DNA of 57,410 bases from NCBI GenBank assembly GCA_025362795.1, contig JANYFE010000002.1:1-57410 (forward strand), read 5' to 3'. The stretch comes from Rhodobacterales bacterium. GTDB taxonomy: Bacteria > Pseudomonadota > Alphaproteobacteria > Rhodobacterales > Rhodobacteraceae. Below, piece after piece: positions 1-8,450 of this stretch (position 1 is its first letter; the number at the start of each line of letters is the position of its first letter). Both the position numbers and the translations under genes were made by a program. The notes below the pieces were generated by a model, which saw only the letters and a list, made by a program, of their open reading frames with translations, was not told the DNA's origin and did no database searches.

Positions 1-281
1 GGTGTTCCTTCTGGCAGATCGTGTTGAATTTCTCAACTAGAACTTGTTCCAGGGCGGTCAGCCGTTGCCGCAGCAGGGCATCCTCATAGACCCGTAGCAC
101 CAACTTACTGCGCTCGGCCAAAACAAGCTGCTGCTCATTGGCCTGCGCCTCCGTCAACTGGTCTATGCCGCGCTGCATCTGGCGGGCCTTCTTCTGGACC
201 CGCAGGATCAAAGCGGCGCTGACTCCATAGCCGCAGGCGATCTCGCCGGGCAGGCGAGTGTCTTTTGCAATAGCCGTGATT
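1..281 (-). other. Partial unidentified open frame at the left edge
   Basis: On the minus strand a frame stays open from about position 280 to the window edge, about 93 codons. It contains a helix-turn-helix-like stretch (LPGEIACGYGVSAALILR) followed by an Ala/Leu/Gln/Glu-rich, probably helical part. The first ATG is at 178. The frame begins only about 20 nt from the end of the neighbouring IS3-type element, so it may have lost its 5' end when that element arrived. It could belong to another transposase or to a DNA-binding protein. I do not recognise the family, and the true gene may lie mostly outside the window. Confidence 0.3.
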
Positions 282-301
282 TAGAGCCGGTCCCGGTTGT
301 C

Positions 302-330
302 TGAACAGAATCTCCGCGTCGATAAGTGGA
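302..330 (+). repeat. Left terminal inverted repeat of the IS3 element
   Basis: It reads TGAACAG, a 12-bp spacer and GATAAGTGGA. It matches the right end except that the spacer is 8 bp longer, so it may be a damaged transposase-binding end. Confidence 0.6.
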
Positions 331-343
331 GCCTCTGCCGGGG

Positions 344-1171
344 TTAGGCCGCCATGCGGATTGGCAGCGGGTTGAAGTAAGCGTGATCGGGCGTCGCGTC
401 GTCAAGGCTCGAGTGTGGCCGACGGCCGTTGTAGAAGCCGAGGTAGCGGCCGATCGAAGCACGAGCCTCGCTGACGTTGTCGTAGGCCTTCAGATAAACC
501 TCCTCGTATTTGACGCTGCGCCACAGTCGCTCGACAAAGACGTTGTCCCGCCAAGCCCCTTTGCCGTCCATGCTGATGGCAATGTCGTTCTCGATCAGCA
601 CGCCGGTGAAGGCTTGGCCCGTGAACTGCGAACCCTGATCGGTGTTGAAGATGTCCGGCTTGCCGTGACGAGCCAGGGCATCTTGCAGCGTTTCGACGCA
701 GAATGCTGCCTCCATGGTAATCGACAACCGCCACGACAGCACGCGGCGGCTGAACCAGTCGAGCACGACAGCCAGGTAGACAAAGCCCCGCGCCATCGGG
801 ATGTAGGTGATGTCCATCGCCCAGACATGATTGGGCCGGATGATCGGCAGATTTCGCAGCAGATAGGGGTAAATCTTGTGCCCCGGCGCCGGTTTTGAGG
901 TGTTCGGCTTGCGATAGAGCGCCTCAATGCCCATCCGCTTCATCAGCGTAGCGACGTGCAGCCTGCCCGCCGAGAAGCCCTCCTGCACCAATAAACCCTG
1001 CAACATCCGGCTTCCTGCGAAGGGGAAGTCCATGTGCAGCTTGTCGATCCGGTGCATCAGTTTCAGATCGGCATCGGACACCGGGCGGTGCTGATAATAA
1101 ATGCTGCCCCGGCTGATCCCCAGCACGGTGGCCTGTCGGCTGACGCTCAGCTTCGCGGTGGGATCGATCAT
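344..1171 (-). CDS. IS3-family transposase OrfB (DDE integrase domain)
   Basis: This 275-residue protein is the catalytic half of an IS3-family transposase. It has an N-terminal HTH_21-like region and then an rve integrase core. The three catalytic acidic residues sit in MDITYI, NTDQGSQ and FVERLWRS, followed by the typical YNGRRPHSSL ending, so the domain looks intact. Its ATG overlaps the TGA of orfA. Just upstream, a run of five A on the coding strand (1173-1177) sits where a -1 ribosomal shift would create the OrfAB fusion usual in this family. Because orfA is interrupted upstream, production of a full fusion transposase is doubtful. Confidence 0.93.
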   Translation of the reverse strand: MIDPTAKLSVSRQATVLGISRGSIYYQHRPVSDADLKLMHRIDKLHMDFPFAGSRMLQGLLVQEGFSAGRLHVATLMKRMGIEALYRKPNTSKPAPGHKIYPYLLRNLPIIRPNHVWAMDITYIPMARGFVYLAVVLDWFSRRVLSWRLSITMEAAFCVETLQDALARHGKPDIFNTDQGSQFTGQAFTGVLIENDIAISMDGKGAWRDNVFVERLWRSVKYEEVYLKAYDNVSEARASIGRYLGFYNGRRPHSSLDDATPDHAYFNPLPIRMAA

Positions 1172-1524
1172 CTTTTTGCGCTCGGCAACAGACCCGCCTT
1201 GCCGAGCGCCCCGGACAAAAAATCATTCTCCAGCGTCAGCTCCCCGATTTTCGCATGCAGGGTTTTTACGTCGATCGCCGGTTCTGGCTCAGGTCTCGCG
1301 GCCTCGCCAAACACCCCGGTTGCACCCTCCAAGAGTTGGTCGCGCCACTGCTTGATCTGGTTGGGGTGGACGTCAAAGTCTTGAGCCAATTCGATCAGGG
1401 TCTTCTCGCCCTTGATCGCAGCAACAGCCACCCGATCGTCGGGAAAACGATCCCCCGGATCGTTTTCTGATCCTCCTCACACCTTGAATGCCGGGCTGTG
1501 GTTCCGGCGCGGTCGTCTCGTCAT
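1168..1524 (-). pseudogene. IS3 transposase OrfA, interrupted near its 5' end
   Basis: The original start is probably the ATG at 1524, preceded by AGGAG with 6-nt spacing. The first codons read MTRRPRRNHSPAFKV, the usual beginning of such OrfA proteins. A stop follows immediately because a 48-bp palindromic segment (1432-1479) has been inserted. Beyond it the frame resumes with VAVAAIKGEKTLIELAQ and the helix-turn-helix FDVHPNQIKQW, then a leucine-zipper-like C-terminal part to 1168. The 48-bp insert plus a 3-bp duplication keeps the phase but brings in a TGA. A GTG at 1431 could restart an 87-residue protein lacking about 15 N-terminal residues. Confidence 0.75.
1432..1479. repeat. 48-bp palindromic insertion inside IS3 orfA
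   Basis: The core is a perfect 11-bp inverted repeat, GAAAACGATCC (1443-1453) and GGATCGTTTTC (1457-1467), around CCC. The segment interrupts orfA and is flanked by CAC on both sides (1429-1431 and 1480-1482). Removing the segment and one CAC restores the expected reading FKVAVAAIKGE. It therefore looks like a small palindromic element that moved into the gene with a 3-bp target duplication. Confidence 0.7.
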
Positions 1525-1570
1525 GGTCATCTCCTCGCATGCGGCAATCATGCCGTTGTTGCGCGGAAAA

Positions 1571-1591
1571 TCCACTTATCCCAACTGTTCA
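1571..1591 (-). repeat. Right terminal inverted repeat of the IS3 element
   Basis: Read on the minus strand it is TGAACAG, TTGG, GATAAGTGGA. Its first three bases form the TGA that ends the adjacent amidase-like reading frame. Confidence 0.65.
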
Positions 1592-2881
1592 GTTTTCCCG
1601 AACCACCTCTGCCGTCCCCGCCGCCGGAAACGGCAAACCCTGCGTCATCGTGTAATCAATCCCATCCACTTCATAGGCAAATATCTTTGCCGAGGCACCC
1701 AAGACGTCGCCATACCCAAGCCCGGTGTCTCGCAGAGACCAGTGATCCGGCCGATAGATCGCAAATCCCCCCGAACCATGGGCCGCACACCGGCTCCAGC
1801 CGGCATACACCCCCATCGACCCGGTCAGACCCAAAGTCGCAACACCGGGGCGTTTGATCTGCGGATGATCCCAGTAGCTGGTCAAACGGCGCGGATCAGG
1901 ATGCGGATCGGGCGAAGACTTATAGCAAGACTGGGTCAGCAGGTCATCCGACAGTCGGGTCTGCCAAAAGAAATTCCCTCCAAACCGCGCGAGTTGACCG
2001 CCCCTGTCGAGCCAAGCCTCAAGATGATCCCGCATCTCCCATGTCCAGTACTCATCGTGTCCAACAATCAACGCGCGGTCGTGACCGTCCAAAGCGGTAG
2101 GGTCATTGTGCAGGTCGTGCTGTGTGGTGAAATCCAACACAATGCCCTGCGCTTCGCACCACAGGGCAAAAGGCTTCTCAAAAGCGGCCCAACCTGAAGA
2201 GGCATACTTCTTGGAAACCCCTTTGGCGCGGGCATAATCCATATGCGGATAGCGCGGACGCGTCAGCAATGGTGAAGCATGCGGAATACGCGGCGCATCT
2301 TTGGGCCACCTGACAAATCCCTTTGCCCAAGGCCGCAAGAGGCTGACATTCTCGGCAAAGTCAGTTTGCCGCATGCCGGTAATGCCGGTGTAATGATTGG
2401 ACCCGCCCCAGTCGTTGTAGGCACACCAGGTGCCGGTGGCGAGGACCATCAGGATTTTTGCTTTGGGCTGTCCGGTCTTGGATTTCACAACAAACATGTG
2501 TTCGGTTCGGTGGCCCGGGACCGTCAGAGCGATAGTGTAGACCCCGCTATTCCAATGGTCAGGAATAGCCAGACTAAATCTTTCTGGCCACTTGCATCCC
2601 GATACCGAACAATCGGTCGGCGTAGCGGCAAAATCCGTCGCAATGTCGGCCTCAAGCACGGCCTCGGGCGCGTTGCCATCACGAGATATGACCATTTTGG
2701 CCGTTGCAGCATTGCTTATGGCGTGCAACCGCAGAATGTCGCCCGAAGCATACGACAAGGCACCGGTGTAACCCCAGACTTGTGGGCGCGCCGCATTGGG
2801 TGATGCCATTTCAAAGTAGTGACCAGTGACGGAATCGCCATCATCATAAGGGCCCGCGACGAAGTGATCTTTCAGCGTCAT
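1589..2881 (-). CDS. N,N-dimethylformamidase beta-subunit-like protein, 3' end cut by IS3
   Basis: The 430-residue product resembles the large-subunit domain of N,N-dimethylformamidase and related proteins, a fold probably devoted to amide hydrolysis. Recognisable parts are a beta-rich N-terminus, TWCAYNDWGGSN at 151-162 and GHDEYWTWEMRDHLEAW at 274-290. The frame ends VVREN, and its stop codon is the first three bases of the IS3 terminal repeat. From memory, relatives continue for some tens of residues beyond this point, so the C-terminus is probably missing and activity is uncertain. Its ATG overlaps the stop of the upstream S9 peptidase (ATGA), making it the last gene of the long minus-strand operon. 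The substrate is unknown; a peptide or amide is only suggested by the neighbours. Confidence 0.75.
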   Translation of the reverse strand: MTLKDHFVAGPYDDGDSVTGHYFEMASPNAARPQVWGYTGALSYASGDILRLHAISNAATAKMVISRDGNAPEAVLEADIATDFAATPTDCSVSGCKWPERFSLAIPDHWNSGVYTIALTVPGHRTEHMFVVKSKTGQPKAKILMVLATGTWCAYNDWGGSNHYTGITGMRQTDFAENVSLLRPWAKGFVRWPKDAPRIPHASPLLTRPRYPHMDYARAKGVSKKYASSGWAAFEKPFALWCEAQGIVLDFTTQHDLHNDPTALDGHDRALIVGHDEYWTWEMRDHLEAWLDRGGQLARFGGNFFWQTRLSDDLLTQSCYKSSPDPHPDPRRLTSYWDHPQIKRPGVATLGLTGSMGVYAGWSRCAAHGSGGFAIYRPDHWSLRDTGLGYGDVLGASAKIFAYEVDGIDYTMTQGLPFPAAGTAEVVREN

Positions 2882-4668
2882 TGACCTGCCCCAGCAAAGG
2901 CTTCTTGGAGAAACCCTGCGGTGCTTGCCAAGTAAGTCGCAACATTGCCGCGACGAAAAATGCCGTGGCCTTCGTTTTCAAACAGCAGAACCTCATGCGG
3001 GATTGCCGCGGCCGTCAGTTCCCGAATTGCAGCATGGGTGTTTTCCGGGCCGACATTGCTGTCCGCAAGCCCGTGGACGATCAACAGGCGGCCTCGGATC
3101 AAATGAATGAAATTGCCGGGGCTGGCGTTGGCATATTTCTCCGGGAACTGCGCTGGTGTGCCGCCCATCATTTCCTCTGAATAGGCACGGCCATGCGGCA
3201 TTTCAGTTTCGTGAAAGTCGATGTCCAGTCGGTACATGCCACACATCGGAACCGCTGCGTTCACCAGATCAGCATGCCGGGTGATGGCAAACCAACTGGA
3301 AAACCCACCATACGAATTGCCGGCCACAGCAATTTTTCCTTTTTGGGCATACCCTTTGGCGATAGCCGCCTCGATCCCCATGCGGATGTCGGATTGTTCG
3401 CGCCCGCCCCAGCCATCCACCTTGACCGCCTCACGCCAGGCAAAACCGAAACCGGTGGAGCCGCGATAATTGGGGTCCAACACAGTATACCCAAGCTGTA
3501 CCCAGAAACCGATCTTGGGGTTGACCCAATCTTCCGAATGCCATGTCGGGCCGCCGTGAACGTAAGCAATGAAGCCCTTTGACTGACCTTCAGGTTCGTA
3601 AAGCCAGCCTTGACAATCCAGTCCGTCGGCCGTTTTCCACCAGAATTCGCGCCCTGCCCGATGCCGTCTGAACGACGGCGTGGCGGTCCACAACCGCAAG
3701 CAAGAACCATCCTGCCTGATCCGAACCAAATCGTGCGGACCGTCTGCATCATAGGCTTCGGCAATCCAACCTCCGTCCGGCAAACAGGCATGGGGCAACA
3801 GGGTCCGTCGGCCGGAATTGTTAGGAAAATTTCCGGCGACAACCGTATGTGAATGATCGTGCGCAATACACAGAAAGCTACCATCTTGCCCAGGACGCAC
3901 TTCATGCGGCAGAAGGTCTGGCTCACCATTGAGCCAGTCCACCTCTTCGGTTGAGACCGTTAAAACTCCCAAAAAATCTACACCGTCCCGATCCGTGACG
4001 AAGGCGATCTGATCGTCGGAAATCCACTCGCCACGTGTATTGCACGTGTCATTCAGGCACAAAATCTCGCGCAGGTCGGCGCCATCAAGCCCCATTGCCC
4101 AAAGTTGGGTCGAGCCTGGCGAATGATCGTTCAAGTTTAGAAGGATTTGCCGCCCCGAAGGCGATAGGCTGGGCGGGCGGTCGAAGAAATTCTTCGTCCG
4201 TGCAAGACATTTTCGGGAACCTGTGTCCAGGTCTTGCAGCCATACCATCCCACCTTCGATGACCCGTTGGGCCGTATAATCGTAGTCGGTACAAAACACG
4301 ATCGCCTTGCCGTCGCGCGTCAACCTGCCGCCGTAGACATAGTGGCTATCTTGCTTGGGCGTCAGCAGATGCAGGCGGTTTCCGGCGGTACGGTCCAACA
4401 GCATAAGGTGATCATGTTCGCTGGCATGGCGAGACTGGGCAAGAATTAGGCGCATGCCATCGGGTGAAACATCGCGGATCAGATGGTGATCAGTGCCAAA
4501 GGTAAGTTGCTCGGGCGGGGCACTGCCATCGGTCAGGGTGGCATAGACCTCGTCGACTTCGTTCAGGCCGGACATGCAGAACAGCGCCCATTTACCATCG
4601 CCGGAGGCATGAATGTTGGACAGTTGCGGCAATGCAGCCCAAGCTCGCGCTAATTCATGAATGTTCAT
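2878..4668 (-). CDS. S9-family peptidase (prolyl-oligopeptidase / acylaminoacyl-peptidase type)
   Basis: This 596-residue serine peptidase has an N-terminal WD40-like beta-propeller (about residues 20-335) and a C-terminal alpha/beta-hydrolase domain. The oxyanion-side HGGP is at 371-374, the nucleophile Ser452 in GNSYGG, Asp536 in HGLADSN and His568 in NEGHGIF, so the triad is complete. There is no signal peptide, so it should act in the cytoplasm on short or N-blocked peptides. Its ATG directly follows the TGA of the transporter ATPase gene and its stop overlaps the next gene. This fits a role in cleaving compounds delivered by the two oligopeptide-type importers. The exact specificity cannot be read from the sequence. 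Confidence 0.9.
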   Translation of the reverse strand: MNIHELARAWAALPQLSNIHASGDGKWALFCMSGLNEVDEVYATLTDGSAPPEQLTFGTDHHLIRDVSPDGMRLILAQSRHASEHDHLMLLDRTAGNRLHLLTPKQDSHYVYGGRLTRDGKAIVFCTDYDYTAQRVIEGGMVWLQDLDTGSRKCLARTKNFFDRPPSLSPSGRQILLNLNDHSPGSTQLWAMGLDGADLREILCLNDTCNTRGEWISDDQIAFVTDRDGVDFLGVLTVSTEEVDWLNGEPDLLPHEVRPGQDGSFLCIAHDHSHTVVAGNFPNNSGRRTLLPHACLPDGGWIAEAYDADGPHDLVRIRQDGSCLRLWTATPSFRRHRAGREFWWKTADGLDCQGWLYEPEGQSKGFIAYVHGGPTWHSEDWVNPKIGFWVQLGYTVLDPNYRGSTGFGFAWREAVKVDGWGGREQSDIRMGIEAAIAKGYAQKGKIAVAGNSYGGFSSWFAITRHADLVNAAVPMCGMYRLDIDFHETEMPHGRAYSEEMMGGTPAQFPEKYANASPGNFIHLIRGRLLIVHGLADSNVGPENTHAAIRELTAAAIPHEVLLFENEGHGIFRRGNVATYLASTAGFLQEAFAGAGQ

Positions 4669-5640
4669 TCATTCCTCTATGAAATGGCACGCAGCCTGAC
4701 GCACGCCAAAGCTGCGAAGTTCGGGCCGTTCGGTGTGACAGCGTGGCCTGGCGATCGGACACCGGCTGGCGAAGACGCAACCCGGCGGAGGGGACAGGGC
4801 AGAGGGAAGTTCGCCGCGCAGCGATTGGCCAATACGGCCTTTTTCACGCCTTGGGTCTGGTTCGGGGACCGCGCTCATCAAAGCCTTCGAATAGGGGTGC
4901 AGCGGCTTGGCATAAAAATCGTCGCGGGGTCCGGTTTCCATGACCCGGCCCAGACACATCACCATCACCTCGTGGCTGATGTGGCGGACAACGGCAAGGT
5001 TGTGGGAGATGAACACGAGGGCAAGCCCCAGCTGATCTTGCAGGTCCATCAACAGGTTAACCACCTGCGCCTGAATGGAAACATCCAAAGCGGACACCGG
5101 TTCGTCGCAGATGACCAACTTTGGCCGGCCTATAATCGCGCGTGCAATGCCGACGCGTTGGGCCTGCCCGCCCGACAATTCGTGAGCATACCGTTGCGCG
5201 AAATCGGCGGATAGACCGACAAGGCGAAGCGAGTCTATTGCCCGGCTGTTCAGCTCCGCGCGGCCAAGACTGGGCTCAAAGGTGGCCAAGGGCCGAGAGA
5301 CGATCCGCCCAATCGTCATCCGGGGATCAAGGGCAGCGACAGGATCCTGGAAAATGATCTGCATTTCAGAACGCCGCTTGCGCAGGGTGTCGGCTGACAT
5401 GGTGGCCATGTCTTGCCCCTGCCACAGGACAATGCCGGAAGTCGGCTTGATCAGGCGCAGCAAGGCACGACCCAAGGTTGATTTGCCACATCCGCTTTCG
5501 CCCACAACGCCCAAGGTGCGGCCTGCGTCGAGTGATAGACTGGTATCGTGAACGATGGGCAGAATACGGGATTTTGAAAACACCCCTGCACCGGAAACGG
5601 GGTAGCCGACATTCAGGCGCGCAGCTTGCAGCAGTGTCAT
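4669..5640 (-). CDS. ABC transporter ATP-binding protein, OppF/DppF type (importer 2)
   Basis: A 323-residue cytoplasmic ATPase subunit of an oligopeptide-type importer. It carries Walker A GESGCGKST at 47-55, the signature LSGGQAQRVGIAR, Walker B LVICDEPVSALD, and the C-terminal oligopeptide-transporter extension with HPYSKAL and paired cysteines. The start is taken at the ATG overlapping the stop of the preceding ATPase gene (ATGA) rather than at an earlier in-frame start at 5661. It pairs with the next ATPase upstream to power the permeases at 6598-8401. It is directly followed by the S9 peptidase gene. Confidence 0.92.
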   Translation of the reverse strand: MTLLQAARLNVGYPVSGAGVFSKSRILPIVHDTSLSLDAGRTLGVVGESGCGKSTLGRALLRLIKPTSGIVLWQGQDMATMSADTLRKRRSEMQIIFQDPVAALDPRMTIGRIVSRPLATFEPSLGRAELNSRAIDSLRLVGLSADFAQRYAHELSGGQAQRVGIARAIIGRPKLVICDEPVSALDVSIQAQVVNLLMDLQDQLGLALVFISHNLAVVRHISHEVMVMCLGRVMETGPRDDFYAKPLHPYSKALMSAVPEPDPRREKGRIGQSLRGELPSALSPPPGCVFASRCPIARPRCHTERPELRSFGVRQAACHFIEE

Positions 5641-6608
5641 GTCGCACCTGTCAGGTGGCATGACACTAGACGCTCCGGTGCGATCGCGATGAGGGGCGGT
5701 CGGGTCGCATCACAAATCGGGATTTTCAAAGTACAGCGTGGAGCGAAAGGACAGCCCGGAAGCATTGCACCGCCGGATCTTGGGGTGCCGGGGATGGTCC
5801 CAAGACGCTTTGTCAGCGCATCTTCCAACCGAGGTGTGGCGGCAAGCAGCCCCTGGGAATAGGGGTGCGCTGGACTTGCGAACAAAACTTCGGCTTCACC
5901 CTCTTCCATCACCCTTCCACCATACAAGACGATCACCCGGTCGCAAAGTCGGGCAACAACGCCAAGGTCGTGGGTAACAAGAATGATGGCGGTGCCGATT
6001 TCGCGCCCAAGTTCGGCCATGAGGTCAAGGACTTGGGCCTGAATCGTCACGTCAAGGGCCGTGGTGGGTTCATCCGCCAGCAGCAGGGCTGGTCGCACGA
6101 GCAGCGCCATTGCGATCATCACCCGTTGGCGCATCCCGCCCGAGAATTCGTGTGGATAATGGCGGGCGCGGCGGGCTGCGTCGGGTATTCTCACCCGGTC
6201 GAGCATGGCAACAGCGGCTTTCCATGCTTCGGCTTTCGACAAGCCCTTATGGACACGAAGCCCCTCTGCCAACTGATCGCCAATCCGCATATACGGGTTA
6301 AGCGACGTCATCGGGTCTTGAAAGATCATCGACAAAGTGACGCCACGGATGCTGTCCAACGCCATAGGACCGAGCGCCAGCAGATCTTGACCCTGAAAAC
6401 TGGCCGTGCCCCGCGCAGTGCCATTGGAGGCCAGCAAACCCATCAGACTAAACAGTATCTGACTTTTGCCCGACCCGCTTTCACCGACAATCCCCAGAAC
6501 TTCCCCCGGTTTCACGTCGAAACTGACGCCATCCACGGCGGTCATCGCGCCCGCTGGCAGGCGAAATTTGACCTGAAGGTCACGGACAGAGAGCAAGCTA
6601 TCTGTCAT
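5637..6608 (-). CDS. ABC transporter ATP-binding protein, OppD/DppD type (importer 2)
   Basis: A 323-residue ATPase with Walker [10 protein letters not shown] at 42-50, signature [12 protein letters not shown], Walker [13 protein letters not shown], switch histidine in [10 protein letters not shown] and a C-terminal Opp extension (HPYSQGLL, then a cysteine-rich PGCPFAPRC). The start chosen is MTDSLLSV, which overlaps the upstream permease stop by 11 nt; an ATG at 6623 is also possible. It forms the second nucleotide-binding subunit of importer 2. This is a clear family member with unknown substrate. Confidence 0.92.
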   Translation of the reverse strand: MTDSLLSVRDLQVKFRLPAGAMTAVDGVSFDVKPGEVLGIVGESGSGKSQILFSLMGLLASNGTARGTASFQGQDLLALGPMALDSIRGVTLSMIFQDPMTSLNPYMRIGDQLAEGLRVHKGLSKAEAWKAAVAMLDRVRIPDAARRARHYPHEFSGGMRQRVMIAMALLVRPALLLADEPTTALDVTIQAQVLDLMAELGREIGTAIILVTHDLGVVARLCDRVIVLYGGRVMEEGEAEVLFASPAHPYSQGLLAATPRLEDALTKRLGTIPGTPRSGGAMLPGCPFAPRCTLKIPICDATRPPLIAIAPERLVSCHLTGAT

Positions 6609-7464
6609 TGGGATCAAACGCATCTCTCAGGCCGTCTGCAATGAAATTGAGGCAGAACAGAACCAAAGCCAGAAGGATTCCGGGCAACAACAAGAGGCGC
6701 AGGTCGGTGTCCATTGCAGCGGTGCCTGTCTGAATCAAATTTCCCCAACTGGCCTGGGGTTCCTTGATGCCAATGCCCAGAAAGGACAGGAAGCTTTCCG
6801 ACAGGATCACCTCGGGCACCAAAAGAGAACCGTAAACAATCACGACAGAGGCACAATTCGGCACGATGTGTTCCAGCACGATCTGCCAAGGTGTCATTCC
6901 ACCGGCGCGTGCCGCTTCAACAAACTCGCGTTTCGAAAGGGATTGCGCCTGAGCGCGGACGATCACAGCGGGGGTCAACCACAGGGTGAATACTATGGCA
7001 GCAAAGAGGGCGACGTTGCCGCCGCCAAACAGCAGGCTGAGAAGGATGACGAGGATTACATAAGGAAACCCGTACAAAATCTCGACCATGCGCATCATCA
7101 GCCGATCCGTTCGGCCGCCGGCATAACCTGCGACAGCACCATACAAGACGCCGATGAAACCGGCGGTAATGGCACCCAGAAAGCCGATTGCCAAGGAAAT
7201 CCGACCGCCTTCCAGCACCCGAAGCAACAGATCACGGCCAAAATCATCTGTGCCGAAGGGGTGGGGCGAGGCAAGGTCGATAGGTGCGCCGATAAAGTCG
7301 AAGTCGGCATCCTCACCGGTGAAAGGAAAAGCGAAGGGGCCGAAAAAGCACGAGGCAGCGATCAGCGCAAGTAATGCAACCGAGATCATGGCGAGGCGGT
7401 TTTGGGCGAAGCGTCGCAGTTGCAGCTGAAACGTCGATAGGGAACGTGGGGTGATATCAACCAT
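6598..7464 (-). CDS. ABC transporter permease, OppC/DppC type (importer 2)
   Basis: A 288-residue inner-membrane protein with an N-terminal OppC-type hydrophobic segment (residues about 20-45), further membrane helices, and the coupling motif EAARAGGMTPWQIVLEHIVP that contacts the ATPases. The start at MVDITPRS overlaps the preceding permease stop by 8 nt. A periplasmic loop follows helix 1 and contains GTDDFGRDLL, typical of this subunit. It works with the OppB-type partner encoded just upstream. Confidence 0.9.
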   Translation of the reverse strand: MVDITPRSLSTFQLQLRRFAQNRLAMISVALLALIAASCFFGPFAFPFTGEDADFDFIGAPIDLASPHPFGTDDFGRDLLLRVLEGGRISLAIGFLGAITAGFIGVLYGAVAGYAGGRTDRLMMRMVEILYGFPYVILVILLSLLFGGGNVALFAAIVFTLWLTPAVIVRAQAQSLSKREFVEAARAGGMTPWQIVLEHIVPNCASVVIVYGSLLVPEVILSESFLSFLGIGIKEPQASWGNLIQTGTAAMDTDLRLLLLPGILLALVLFCLNFIADGLRDAFDPNDR

Positions 7465-8401
7465 TGCCACGCGCCCTGGGATCCAACCAGCCGCGCACAA
7501 GGTCGGTCAGAATGTTGAAAACAATCAGCAACGCGCCATAAAGCAGCGTGATCCCCATGACCAGAGGATAGTCCCGGTTCAGCGCTGCATCGACAAAATG
7601 GCGGCCAATGCCGGGCACGGCAAACACCGTCTCGATCAGGATCGACCCCGTGATGATGCCCGCAGTGGATGGTCCAAGATAGGCGATCACTGGCAGCAGC
7701 GCCCCCTTGAGCGTGTGCTTCATCAAAGTGCGCCGCGCACCGATACCCTTTGCGCGGGCAGTCCGGACGTAATTTTCCCGCATCGTCTCGATCATTGAGC
7801 CGCGGGTCAGCCGCGATATGTATGCAATGTTGGGCAGGCTCAGCACCAGCACTGGCATAACCAGTGACCGCCACCCCTGATCAGACCCTCCGACCGGCAG
7901 CCAGTTCAGTTTGAGCGCGAAAACGACCTGAAATAACGGCCCGATCACGAAAATCGGCACCGCGATGCCCACGACCCCCAATATACCTGCGACATAGTCC
8001 GTCGGTGTATTGCGGCGCAGCGCCCCGGCAATCCCAAGGGCGACGCCGACCATCGCAGCCACGACGATGGCCCAGAACCCGATGGTCAGCGAATACGGCA
8101 GGCCCGACGCAATCAGATCACCCACGGAGTAATCACGAAACCGTGTGGATGGGCCAAAGTCGAAATGCAGAAGGCCCCAAACGTATCGTGCGAATTGCTG
8201 CCAAACCGGCTCGTCCAGATGGAACGCCGCCTTGATATGCTCCAGCACTTCGGGCGAGATTTTGCGATTCTTGGAAAAGGGCCCACCAGGGGCAAGACGC
8301 ATGACGAAGAAAGTCAAAGTGACCAGCGCCGCCAAGGTCAGCGTCCCTTCCCACAGCCTCCTACCCACAAACCGCAGCACCGGACTCGCTTTCCCTGTCA
8401 C
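7457..8401 (-). CDS. ABC transporter permease, OppB/DppB type (importer 2)
   Basis: A 314-residue inner-membrane permease. It begins with the characteristic N-terminal helix and RLAPGGPF motif, has about six membrane segments, and carries the coupling motif TARAKGIGARRTLMKHTLKGA. The end (VFNILTDLVRGWLDPRAR) is the usual DppB ending. It lies 49 bp downstream of the binding-protein gene and overlaps the next permease, consistent with co-transcription. Confidence 0.92.
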   Translation of the reverse strand: MTGKASPVLRFVGRRLWEGTLTLAALVTLTFFVMRLAPGGPFSKNRKISPEVLEHIKAAFHLDEPVWQQFARYVWGLLHFDFGPSTRFRDYSVGDLIASGLPYSLTIGFWAIVVAAMVGVALGIAGALRRNTPTDYVAGILGVVGIAVPIFVIGPLFQVVFALKLNWLPVGGSDQGWRSLVMPVLVLSLPNIAYISRLTRGSMIETMRENYVRTARAKGIGARRTLMKHTLKGALLPVIAYLGPSTAGIITGSILIETVFAVPGIGRHFVDAALNRDYPLVMGITLLYGALLIVFNILTDLVRGWLDPRARGNG

Positions 8402-8450
8402 CTAGACGCAAACATCACCCGGAGGGCGATGCCCTTTTCGGCCTTTGCCG

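Larger units (their letters stand above)
301..1592 (-). mobile_element. IS3-family insertion sequence, about 1.29 kb
   Basis: The element contains an orfA/orfB pair on the minus strand bounded by imperfect terminal inverted repeats. Both ends read TGAACAG, then a spacer, then GATAAGTGGA, with the right end seen on the complementary strand. The spacer is 12 bp on the left and 4 bp on the right, so the ends are not equal. No exact 3-bp target duplication is seen at the outer flanks (GTC on the left, GTT on the right). Together with a 48-bp insertion in orfA, this suggests an old, probably immobile copy. Its right end lies inside the 3' end of an amidase-like gene. Confidence 0.85.
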
